In this document: positions 1-5,282 of the stretch, in pieces
Position numbering within the stretch: position 1 is the first letter of the stretch
How the letters are laid out: each line of letters begins with the position of its first letter
DNA from: Vulcanimicrobiota bacterium
GTDB taxonomy: Bacteria > Vulcanimicrobiota > Vulcanimicrobiia > Vulcanimicrobiales > Vulcanimicrobiaceae
NCBI GenBank assembly: GCA_019247395.1
Contig: JAFAOZ010000316.1
Location: forward strand, 1 to 5,282
Reading direction: 5' to 3'
Length of the DNA stretch: 5,282 bases
The notes under the pieces: model-generated
Databases searched by the model: none
Told to the model about the DNA's origin: nothing
The model's input: the letters and a program-made list of their open reading frames with translations, nothing else
Made by a program: the position numbers and the translations under genes

Positions 1-1
1 C

Positions 2-988
2 GTCGTCGCGTCCGTGGCCCTATCCGCGTGCAGCGGCCCGCTCGGGAACTCGCCCGCGCCGTCGTTCCCCCACAACGTCGGGCGCTCGCCGCTGAGCGCG
101 CGCGCTCCGCCCATGCGAGCGTCGGGTTGCGGGAAATCGGTCGTCTACGTTACGTCGTACGACAAGTCGGTCTATCTCTACGACCGCAAGGCGACGACTC
201 CGTGTGGCCAGATCACGGGCGTCGTGAATCCGCAGGGTCTCTTCGTCGACAAACATCTCAACTTGTGGGTGGCCGTTGCCGGCGACTGCAAGAACCAATA
301 CTCGAGCGTCTTTGAGTTCGCGCCCAACGGCTCGACACCGATCAAGACACTGCAGGACCCCGCCGGGCCGGCCACCGACGTCGCGGTGGATAATAAATCC
401 GGCACCGTCTACGTCACGAACTTTTTTGGTTACACGAAAGGCTGCATCAGCGGCAACAACGGTGCGGTGGAAGTTTACGCCGGCGGCAGCACCTACCCGA
501 CCGGCACATTGAGCGACGCGAATATGAACTACGCGTTCAACGATGCCGTCGACAACCAAGGAAATCTCTACGTGACGTACCTGAAGCTCAATGGTCCGAC
601 CGGCAGCGGCCGCATCGACGAATGGTCCGGCGGAAGCGGCTCAGCAAACGATCTCGGCATCACGCTCGAGGCACCGGGCGGCATTCAGACGACCAGGACG
701 GGCGCGCTGCTGGTTTGCGACCAGGCCGTCGCGTGCGGCGACTTCGAGCCCGGCTCAACGACAATGTCGAGGCTCTTCGCGACGCAAAGTCCTGGCGCGT
801 TCGGCGTTGCGCTCGATAAACACGAGCATAACGCTTGGGTCGAAAACGGATCGCTCAGCGCCGGGCAGCTCCAGCGCTACCACTATCCCGGTCCCGACAA
901 GGCCGCGAAAGAATCGATCAGCGTCCCGAATGGCGGATATGCGGGGGTTGCAGTGAGCCCTCCCGCGCCGCAGGGAGCTCCGTACTAA
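2..988 (+). CDS. Beta-propeller-like lipoprotein, 5'-truncated by the window edge
   Basis: The frame is open to the window's left edge, so the true start lies outside. The first visible residues, VVASVALSAC, look like the end of a signal peptide with a good lipobox (L-S-A-C). This predicts a lipid-anchored exported protein. The GTG at 14 falls inside the signal peptide and is unlikely to be the start. After a Pro/Ser-rich linker of about 30 residues, the body shows recurring units of the type hydrophobic-Val-Asp-x-x-x-x-hydrophobic-Tyr/Trp-Val, such as LFVDKHLNLWVAV, VAVDNKSGTVYVTN and DAVDNQGNLYVTY. This is typical of NHL/SMP-30-like propellers, with roughly five or six blades. Six cysteines follow the lipidated one (residues 39, 64, 92, 144, 235 and 241, counting the GTG at 14 as 1), so disulfides are possible. 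No catalytic motif is recognised, and ligand and function are unknown. The last 71 bases overlap dxs on the other strand. Confidence 0.82.
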   Translation, partial: VVASVALSACSGPLGNSPAPSFPHNVGRSPLSARAPPMRASGCGKSVVYVTSYDKSVYLYDRKATTPCGQITGVVNPQGLFVDKHLNLWVAVAGDCKNQYSSVFEFAPNGSTPIKTLQDPAGPATDVAVDNKSGTVYVTNFFGYTKGCISGNNGAVEVYAGGSTYPTGTLSDANMNYAFNDAVDNQGNLYVTYLKLNGPTGSGRIDEWSGGSGSANDLGITLEAPGGIQTTRTGALLVCDQAVACGDFEPGSTTMSRLFATQSPGAFGVALDKHEHNAWVENGSLSAGQLQRYHYPGPDKAAKESISVPNGGYAGVAVSPPAPQGAPY

Positions 989-2903
989 GCAGCCGTTGGA
1001 TGCGGGCCGCGAGTGCGTCGCCCGTGAGACCGAAAAGCGCACGCTGCTTATCCTGCGAATCGTGCTGCACGAGCACGTTGGGAACGCCGATGCGCTCCAC
1101 ACGTAGCTTGAGCCCGTGATCTGAAACGAACTCCGCCACGGCAGTCCCGAAACCGCCGGCGAGTGAGTGCTCCTCGAGCGTGATCACGTGCGAGTGATCG
1201 CGTTCCAACTCGAGCAGCAGTGCCTCGTCCAATGGTTTCGCGAAACGAGCGTTGACGACGGTCACCTCGTCCTTCGACTCCGCGCCTTCGACGCTTCGCT
1301 CAGGATGACACAACAGATTGTAGGCATCGAGGGCGATGTCGACGGTGGTCCCGTAGGCGAGCACCGCGACCCCTCGGCCCCAGCGCAACACTTCGGCCTT
1401 GCCGTGCACGAGCGGCGCGAGCGGTTCGTCATGGCGGCCGCTGCTCGATCCGCGCGGATACCGGATGCCCGCCGGCGAGTTGAGCGAGAGCGCGTGCTCG
1501 AGCATGGGCAGCAGCTCAGCTTCGTTCCGCGGCGCCATGAGCGTCATGCTCGGCAGCGTTCGCAAATACGCGTTATCGTAGAGTCCCATATGCGTCGGTC
1601 CGTCGTCGCCGACGAAACCGGCACGATCCATGCAAAAGGCGACCGGCAAATCTTGCACGACCACGTCGTGGACGATTTGGTCGTACGCGCGCTGGAGAAA
1701 CGTCGAATAGATCGCACAGACCGGTTTGAGTCCGTGTGTTGCGAGACCCGCCGCGAAGCAGACGGCGTGCGCTTCGGCAATGCCGACGTCAAAGTACCGT
1801 TCCGGAAAGCGCTTGCCGAACTTCGCTAGGCCGGTCCCGTCGGGCATCGCGGCGGTGATGCCGACCACACGCGGATCTTTTTCGGCAACGGCGATCATCG
1901 CGTCTCCGAAAACGTCTTGGAACTTCGGACGAGCGCCGGGGCTGCTCTTCTTCGCACCGTTCGTCGGCTCGAATGCGTTTGCACCAACGCCGTGGAAGGT
2001 TCGGGAATCGCGCTCGGCCGGCTCGTAGCCTTTGCCCTTGACGGTGCGCACGTGTAAGAGGACCGGGCGCTCGAGATCGATCGCGGTCTGCAGCGCATCG
2101 AGCACGGCCTCGTAATTGTGGCCGTCGATCGGGCCGATATAGCGAAAACCGAGCTCCTCAAAAATCACCGCCGTCTTTTCGGACGGCCCGATAAAGTGCA
2201 TGGCGCCGATCTCGGCGCCCTCGATCGCCTTTTTGGCGGCGCCACCCAGCGGAATGCGCTTGAGCATCTCTTTGCCCGTGCGACGCACGAAGTTTGCGAA
2301 CGGCTTACTGCGCAGAACTGATAAATACGATGAAATGGATCCAACGTTCGGCGCAATCGACATTTCGTTGTCGTTCAGAATGACCATGAACTGGCTGCGC
2401 CGATCGCCGGCATTGTTGAGCGCCTCGTAAGCGAGGCCGCCGGTGAGGGCGCCATCGCCGAGCACTGCAACGACGCGTTCTTTGCCGCCGAGCAGATCCC
2501 GCGCGGTGGCCATGCCGAGCGCCGCGGCGACGCCGGTGCTGGCGTGACCCGCGCCGAAGGGATCGTACGGCGACTCGCTGCGCATCGCGAAGCCCGAGAG
2601 CCCGCCGCCTTTGCGAATCGTCTCGAAACGATCGCGCCGGCCGGTCAAAATTTTGTGCACGTACGTCTGATGGCTCACGTCCCAGACGAGCTTGTCTTTG
2701 GGAAGGTCGAGCACTCGATGCAGGGCGAGAGTCAGCTCGACCACGCCGAGGTTTGGCGCTAAGTGGCCGCCGTTGACGGCGCACGTTCGAACGAGCAAAT
2801 CTCGAATCTCACTTGCCAGCACATCTATTTCGTCGCGTTTAAGCTTCTTGACGTCGGCCGGAGAGTCGATGCGCTCGATAATCATTGGCTCGTTTATACG
2901 CAC
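918..2903 (-). CDS. dxs: 1-deoxy-D-xylulose-5-phosphate synthase
   Basis: Dxs condenses pyruvate and glyceraldehyde 3-phosphate into DXP using thiamine diphosphate, the first committed step of the cytoplasmic MEP isoprenoid pathway. The N-terminal domain has NGGHL (44-48), WDVSHQ (74-79), GHAST (119-123), the ThDP/Mg motif from GDG (149-151) to LNDNEMS (176-182), and IDGHN (259-263). The middle domain has GIAEAHAV (374-381, catalytic Glu377) and DDGPTHMG (433-440). RYPRG is at 481-485, and the C-terminal transketolase domain ends near 640. At 661 residues it is longer than the usual 620-640. The excess is an insert at about 532-546 (CHPERSVEGAESKDE) encoded by an interspersed repeat, plus a tail of about 20 residues. 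Family members usually have Gln or Gly where Ala378 stands. The GTG at 2903 is 3 bases after the hpnG stop. The ATG at 2885 (MIIERIDSP) fits homologues about as well, and neither has a strong ribosome binding site. Confidence 0.95.
   Translation of the reverse strand: MRINEPMIIERIDSPADVKKLKRDEIDVLASEIRDLLVRTCAVNGGHLAPNLGVVELTLALHRVLDLPKDKLVWDVSHQTYVHKILTGRRDRFETIRKGGGLSGFAMRSESPYDPFGAGHASTGVAAALGMATARDLLGGKERVVAVLGDGALTGGLAYEALNNAGDRRSQFMVILNDNEMSIAPNVGSISSYLSVLRSKPFANFVRRTGKEMLKRIPLGGAAKKAIEGAEIGAMHFIGPSEKTAVIFEELGFRYIGPIDGHNYEAVLDALQTAIDLERPVLLHVRTVKGKGYEPAERDSRTFHGVGANAFEPTNGAKKSSPGARPKFQDVFGDAMIAVAEKDPRVVGITAAMPDGTGLAKFGKRFPERYFDVGIAEAHAVCFAAGLATHGLKPVCAIYSTFLQRAYDQIVHDVVVQDLPVAFCMDRAGFVGDDGPTHMGLYDNAYLRTLPSMTLMAPRNEAELLPMLEHALSLNSPAGIRYPRGSSSGRHDEPLAPLVHGKAEVLRWGRGVAVLAYGTTVDIALDAYNLLCHPERSVEGAESKDEVTVVNARFAKPLDEALLLELERDHSHVITLEEHSLAGGFGTAVAEFVSDHGLKLRVERIGVPNVLVQHDSQDKQRALFGLTGDALAARIQRLLSTELPAAREGSLQPPHIRHSGR
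1266..1310. repeat. CHPERS-type interspersed repeat inserted in frame in dxs
   Basis: The core at 1271-1310 begins CCTTCGACTCCGC and ends CGCTCAGGATGACA. The same start and end occur in the element at 4133-4156. This copy is longer because it carries an internal partial duplication, CCTTCGACTC followed by CCTTCGACGC. On the dxs strand it reads CHPERSVEGAESKDE. Aligned from memory with E. coli Dxs, the flanking segments (GTTVDIALDAYNLL before, VTVVNARFAKPLDEAL after) are continuous apart from one or two linker residues. The extra block is therefore about 45 bases, a multiple of three. The ends can pair imperfectly (TCGTCCT at 1267-1273 with AGGATGA at 1302-1308, one G-U). Such repeats are known from many bacterial genomes, usually between genes. 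Confidence 0.8.
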
Positions 2904-2906
2904 CCG

Positions 2907-3503
2907 CTACGCGATGCCCTGCGCCGCGGCTGCGACGCGCGCGGCAAGCGCCGCGGACTTGGGCGCTTCCCGAGCCATCCACAAAGCCTGCGACCAGTTC
3001 CATGGTTTCAGGATTGCGATGAGCGGCCTCCGCCATTCGGCGGAGATTTCGCGTTGCGGCGTATCGAGAACGACGCGCACTGCCGCGACGCGCGGCGCGT
3101 CGAGCAGCCCGGTCTCCATATCCACACCCGCATACCCACGTCCCGCCCACTGCGTGCGCGCGCTCCCGTTGACGATCTCCGATGACGTGACGAGTGGGTC
3201 GAAAATAGGCTCGACTCCGAGCGCTCGCGCTCGACTGGTCAAGAGCTCGACGAGCTCCTCATCACAGCACAGCGTTTCCCCCGACGGACGGCGGACCTCG
3301 CGCGGGATCAGCAACGTTCCCGCCGGCAGATCCGCGCGCAAACCGCCGGCGAGGCCGCAGCTGACGACGGTGGGGCCGAGAACGTCCTGCGTTTGCTCCA
3401 ATGCGATGCCTGTTTGAATGATGTGGGCACCGGGCAATTCTCGACGCAGTGCCTTGCATTCGAGCGCGGTCGCTGCGACGAACGTAACCTTCGGAGGGTC
3501 CAT
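2907..3503 (-). CDS. hpnG: Hopanoid-associated nucleoside phosphorylase (HpnG-like)
   Basis: This 198-residue protein resembles the purine nucleoside phosphorylase/MTA-SAH nucleosidase superfamily. Visible landmarks are an N-terminal VTFVAATALECKAL strand-helix (6-19), the glycine-rich CGLAGGL (49-55), TSSEIVNG (107-113), the substrate-binding VDMETG (127-132), and Asp147 in VVLDTPQ, where the family has its catalytic Asp. In hopanoid producers HpnG removes adenine from adenosylhopane, giving the ribosylhopane intermediate for bacteriohopanepolyols. It is somewhat shorter than typical members. The start is well fixed: reading upstream from the ATG at 3503, no alternative start codon appears before an in-frame TGA. 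The ribosome binding site is weak (AAAGAAA region). It stops 3 bases before dxs, suggesting one transcript and coupled translation. The hopanoid assignment rests on sequence resemblance plus the neighbouring dxs and HpnA-like genes. A generic nucleosidase remains possible. Confidence 0.78.
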   Translation of the reverse strand: MDPPKVTFVAATALECKALRRELPGAHIIQTGIALEQTQDVLGPTVVSCGLAGGLRADLPAGTLLIPREVRRPSGETLCCDEELVELLTSRARALGVEPIFDPLVTSSEIVNGSARTQWAGRGYAGVDMETGLLDAPRVAAVRVVLDTPQREISAEWRRPLIAILKPWNWSQALWMAREAPKSAALAARVAAAAQGIA

Positions 3504-3564
3504 CGAGGGTTTCTTTCGCGTGCGGTCGTAGGCTCATGCCCACCGCCCACACGAGGAGCTAGCC
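3504..3564. promoter_or_regulatory. Divergent intergenic region between hpnG-like and ferritin-like genes
   Basis: Only 61 bases separate the two divergent start codons, so promoters for both transcripts must lie here or extend into the coding regions. I see no convincing -35/-10 pair or operator palindrome. The call rests on gene geometry alone. Confidence 0.4.
3553..3558 (+). promoter_or_regulatory. Ribosome binding site of the ferritin-like gene
   Basis: GAGGAG lies six bases before the ATG at 3565. This is a strong Shine-Dalgarno match at good spacing. It fixes the ferritin start and contrasts with the weak sites of the neighbouring minus-strand genes. Confidence 0.75.
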
Positions 3565-4128
3565 ATGACCGCGACGAGCCAACCCTTCGTTTCCGACGTG
3601 ACCGAGCTGCGCCGGCGCGCGCGCGAGCAGATCGAACGTGGTGCCGTAACGCAAAACTACGGCGGCGACGTGGCGCAGACCATTGAGCTGCTGCAGACGG
3701 CGCTCGCCACGGAGATTGTGTGCGTTTTACGCTACACGATGCATAACGTGGCGGCGGTCGGCATCGATAGTGAAAGCGTCAAGCAAGAATTCGCGGAGCA
3801 CGCGAACGACGAGCGCGAACACGCCGAAAAAATCGCCGAACGCATCAATCAGCTTGGCGGCACTCCGAACTTCGACCCCGAAGGGCTCAGTACGCGGTCC
3901 GCGACTGAGTACGGAGATGCCGAAACGCTGGTCGACATGATCAAGGAGAATCTCATCGCCGAACGCATCGCGGTGGAGCACTATCGGGAACTGATTCGCT
4001 TCTTCGGCGATAAGGATCCGACGACGCGCGTGATGCTCGAAGGAATTCTCGCGCAAGAGGAAGAGCATGCGAACGACATGCACGACCTCCTCGTCGCGCA
4101 CGAGGGCAAGCCGTTCCTTAGTGGCTAG
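3565..4128 (+). CDS. Bacterioferritin-like diiron protein
   Basis: A 187-residue, mostly helical protein of the ferritin-like superfamily, which oxidises and stores iron in a four-helix bundle. Its motifs align with E. coli bacterioferritin: Glu50 (helix A, with Tyr57 seven residues on), Glu83-x-x-His86 (helix B), Glu133 (helix C), and Glu165-x-x-His168 (helix D, in QEEEHAND). The full diiron ligand set therefore seems present. The haem-ligating Met52 of E. coli Bfr corresponds to Arg84, so haem binding in the classical mode is not expected. A leader of about 35 residues precedes helix A, and the protein has no signal peptide, so it should be cytoplasmic. The gene stands alone on the plus strand between two minus-strand hopanoid-type genes. 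Its TAG is immediately followed by the complement of the HpnA-like stop codon. A Dps-like or other diiron role is possible. Confidence 0.88.
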   Translation: MTATSQPFVSDVTELRRRAREQIERGAVTQNYGGDVAQTIELLQTALATEIVCVLRYTMHNVAAVGIDSESVKQEFAEHANDEREHAEKIAERINQLGGTPNFDPEGLSTRSATEYGDAETLVDMIKENLIAERIAVEHYRELIRFFGDKDPTTRVMLEGILAQEEEHANDMHDLLVAHEGKPFLSG

Positions 4129-4155
4129 TCACCCTTCGACTCCGCTCAGGGTGAC
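4128..4155. terminator. Possible bidirectional terminator hairpin between convergent genes
   Basis: GTCACCCT (4128-4135) and AGGGTGAC (4148-4155) form a perfect 8-base-pair stem with a 12-base loop. It sits exactly at the stop codons of the ferritin-like gene (plus) and HpnA-like gene (minus). No T-tract follows on either strand, so it is not a canonical intrinsic terminator. It could still stop or protect both transcript ends. Confidence 0.35.
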
Positions 4156-4156
4156 A
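4128..4156. repeat. Second copy of the interspersed repeat, near-palindromic
   Basis: The core CCTTCGACTCCGCTCAGGGTGACA (written in two parts: CCTTCGACTCCGC, then TCAGGGTGACA) lies at 4133-4156. It is a short form of the element in dxs at 1271-1310. Here the ends form a perfect inverted repeat. On the minus strand it encodes VTLSGVEG and the TGA stop of the HpnA-like protein. This is a different frame from the CHPERS frame used in dxs. Confidence 0.75.
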
Positions 4157-5067
4157 CGGAACCACTCCACGGCGCGTTCCAGCGCCGCGCGAACCGGCGT
4201 CGGCGTGTAACCGAGAGCATCGTGCGCCCTGGAAGAGTCGGCGTACATGCGCTCTCGCGATAGCTTGACGCCCTCGAGCGGCACAGCCGGCGTCGCACCG
4301 GTGAACACGCAGCGCAGTTCGTCGACGTATGCTGCGGTAAGGGCTAACGCGTACGGCGCTCGCCAGCGAGGCATCGGGCGCCCGGTGATTTCGGAGAGCA
4401 TCTGCCATATCTCGTCCATTGTGAGATTCTCGCCGCCGATTAGGTAGCGTTCGCCGATGCGCCCCGACTTCAACGCAGTGACGTGTGCCCGCGCGACGTC
4501 CTCAACGGCAACGAGGTTCATGCCGCCGTGGCCAGGCGCTTTTGCGACGATCTGCCCTCGCATGAAATCGAGAATCAGTTTTCCGGTCGGCGTCGGTTTT
4601 CGGTCTCCGGGCCCGACCGGCGCCGTCGGCAAGAGTGCGACGACCGGCACGCGCGATGCAAATGCAACGCGCTCCTGCTCCAGTTTCGAGCGGTGATAGC
4701 CGCTCTCGGCGTGTCCTTCGGTGGCAGAGCTCGAGGTCAGCACCGCACGCTCGATACCGGCAAGATGCGCGGCGGCGAGCAGGCTCGCGGTGCCGTCCAC
4801 GTTGACGCGCGCGATTTCCACGCGATCGCGCGGTGCGAACGAATAGAGCGCCGCACAGTGGATTAAATAGCGGCATCCATTGAGCGCATGCGCAAACGCA
4901 CCGACGTCGCGCAAGTCGCCACGAACGAAAGTAAAATCGCCGGGACCCGAAAGCGGGGTCCGCGCGAGCGCGCGGACGGCGTAGCCCGCGGCGAGGAGTT
5001 CGCGAAGGATATGCGAGCCGACGAAACCGGTCGCGCCGGTCAGAAAGACGTTGTCACCGCGAGCCAC
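4129..5067 (-). CDS. hpnA: Hopanoid-associated NAD-dependent sugar epimerase (HpnA-like)
   Basis: An extended short-chain dehydrogenase/epimerase of 312 residues from the chosen start. The N-terminal Rossmann fold has G11-A-T-G14-F-V-G17, followed by acidic VRGDLRD (48-54), NVDGT (89-93) and TSSSATEG (111-118). The catalytic pair is Tyr124-x3-Lys128 in YHRSK. The C-terminal part, MNLVAVEDVARAH and IGERYLIGGENLTMDEI, closely resembles the HpnA family encoded in hopanoid clusters. HpnA's substrate is not firmly established. The GTG at 5067 puts the nucleotide-binding strand about six residues in, as usual. The frame stays open to a GTG at 5139, but those 24 extra residues are Arg-rich and run antisense to the next gene's ribosome binding site. 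The last eight residues and the stop come from the interspersed repeat. The nearby HpnG-like and dxs genes support a hopanoid role; another sugar-nucleotide epimerase or reductase is the alternative. Confidence 0.85.
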   Translation of the reverse strand: MARGDNVFLTGATGFVGSHILRELLAAGYAVRALARTPLSGPGDFTFVRGDLRDVGAFAHALNGCRYLIHCAALYSFAPRDRVEIARVNVDGTASLLAAAHLAGIERAVLTSSSATEGHAESGYHRSKLEQERVAFASRVPVVALLPTAPVGPGDRKPTPTGKLILDFMRGQIVAKAPGHGGMNLVAVEDVARAHVTALKSGRIGERYLIGGENLTMDEIWQMLSEITGRPMPRWRAPYALALTAAYVDELRCVFTGATPAVPLEGVKLSRERMYADSSRAHDALGYTPTPVRAALERAVEWFRVTLSGVEG

Positions 5068-5139
5068 CTCGCGTTCTACTCTTGATTTGCTAGGGGCTCC
5101 TCGGCGGCGAGCCGTAGTACGCCGGAAGGAGTGATGCAC
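5068..5139. promoter_or_regulatory. Divergent intergenic region between HpnA-like and lipoprotein genes
   Basis: These 72 bases lie between the preferred HpnA-like start and the downstream plus-strand start, so they should hold promoters for both directions. TTGATT (5082-5087) and TAGTAC (5115-5120) are promoter-like hexamers on the plus strand, but 27 bases apart is too far for a standard pair. No operator is evident. Confidence 0.35.
5126..5131 (+). promoter_or_regulatory. Ribosome binding site deciding the start of the right-edge gene
   Basis: AAGGAG lies eight bases before the ATG at 5140 but only two before the in-frame ATG at 5134. The spacing favours 5140 as the start. Confidence 0.65.
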
Positions 5140-5282
5140 ATGAAGATTTTTCTCGTTGCACTTTTTGCCGCCGTCGCGATTGCCGTGCCCGGCTGCGGCC
5201 CAGGCGCGACGGTGGGTTCAACACCGGTGTATAATGGCTCACCGCTCTTCACCAGCCCCGACGCGATTGCGCCGCCGGGCGA
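5140..5282 (+). CDS. Putative secreted protein or lipoprotein, truncated at the right edge
   Basis: Only the first 47 codons are visible, and the frame is open to the window end. The N-terminus MKIFLVALFAAVAIAVPGCG is a typical signal peptide, with a Lys and then a hydrophobic run. It ends V-P-G-C, a lipobox-like site in which Pro at -2 is unusual, so lipidation at Cys19 is likely but not certain. The visible mature part (GPGATVGSTPVYNGSPLFTSPDAIAPPG) is a low-complexity Pro/Gly/Ser/Thr linker without a recognisable domain. A good Shine-Dalgarno sequence precedes the start. It is divergent from the HpnA-like gene. Function is unknown. The window's left edge also carries a lipoprotein, but nothing shows that the two are related. 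Confidence 0.7.
   Translation, partial: MKIFLVALFAAVAIAVPGCGPGATVGSTPVYNGSPLFTSPDAIAPPG

Noticed and set aside
20..559. A 179-codon minus-strand open frame
   Set aside because: It is antisense to the propeller lipoprotein, whose repeated blade motifs support the plus strand. No domain or good ribosome binding site was seen.
1266..1310. Repeat in dxs read as evidence of a pseudogene
   Set aside because: The frame is kept on both sides, and all catalytic and cofactor motifs are intact, so the gene looks functional.
1167..1829. A 220-codon plus-strand open frame
   Set aside because: It lies entirely antisense to dxs, whose conserved motifs cover the region. The translation is Arg/Val/Asp-rich with no recognisable domain, as expected for a shadow frame in GC-rich DNA.
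2692..3417. A 241-codon plus-strand open frame
   Set aside because: It runs antisense across both the HpnG-like gene and the start of dxs. Its translation is Ser/Arg/Ala-rich low complexity with no family resemblance.
3727..4101. A 124-codon minus-strand open frame within the ferritin-like gene
   Set aside because: The plus-strand protein has the complete diiron motif set, and the antisense product matches nothing recognisable.
1266..4156. The two repeat copies as a CRISPR array or transposon ends
   Set aside because: There are only two copies, almost 3 kb apart, of different length, with ordinary housekeeping genes between them and no transposase or regular spacers.
5082..5120. TTGATT and TAGTAC as a sigma70-type promoter
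   Set aside because: The spacing of 27 bases is far from the usual 16-18, and TAGTAC is a poor -10 match.

Overview
This GC-rich bacterial window holds six genes, two of them cut by the window edges. I found no RNA gene, CRISPR array, insertion sequence or prophage. Three minus-strand genes form a lipid theme: a hopanoid-associated NAD-dependent sugar epimerase (HpnA-like), a hopanoid-associated nucleoside phosphorylase (HpnG-like), and 1-deoxy-D-xylulose-5-phosphate synthase (Dxs), the entry enzyme of the MEP isoprenoid pathway. The squalene-hopene cyclase and HpnH genes expected with such a cluster are not in the window.

Layout from left to right. Positions 2-988 (+) encode the 3' part of a lipoprotein with a beta-propeller-like body. 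Its end overlaps convergently with dxs (918-2903, -). The HpnG-like gene (2907-3503, -) lies 3 bases upstream of dxs and probably shares its transcript. A 61-base divergent gap separates it from a bacterioferritin-like diiron gene (3565-4128, +). This gene abuts, with no spacer, the stop codon of the HpnA-like gene (about 4129-5067, -). A 72-base divergent gap leads to the start of a second putative lipoprotein (5140 to window end, +).

The most interesting signal is a short interspersed repeat present in two places. One copy (about 1271-1310) is inserted in frame in dxs and adds about 15 residues to the C-terminal transketolase domain. The other (4128-4156) is a near-palindrome on the junction of the convergent ferritin and HpnA-like genes. 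It supplies the last residues and stop codon of the epimerase and may act as a bidirectional terminator. The two genes read the repeat in two different frames.

How the genes may work together (inference): Dxs feeds isoprenoid precursor synthesis, from which hopenes are made. HpnG processes adenosylhopane during side-chain formation, and HpnA is a cluster-associated epimerase of less certain role. The ferritin-like protein probably handles iron or oxidative stress and has no evident mechanistic link.

Organism: the combination of a hopanoid cluster containing dxs, abundant propeller-type lipoproteins and the CHPERS-type repeat is reminiscent of uncultured soil lineages such as Eremiobacterota (WPS-2). 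Similar repeats occur in other phyla, so this is a tentative placement. I see no convincing new multi-gene system; the repeat-gene interplay is the main lead.
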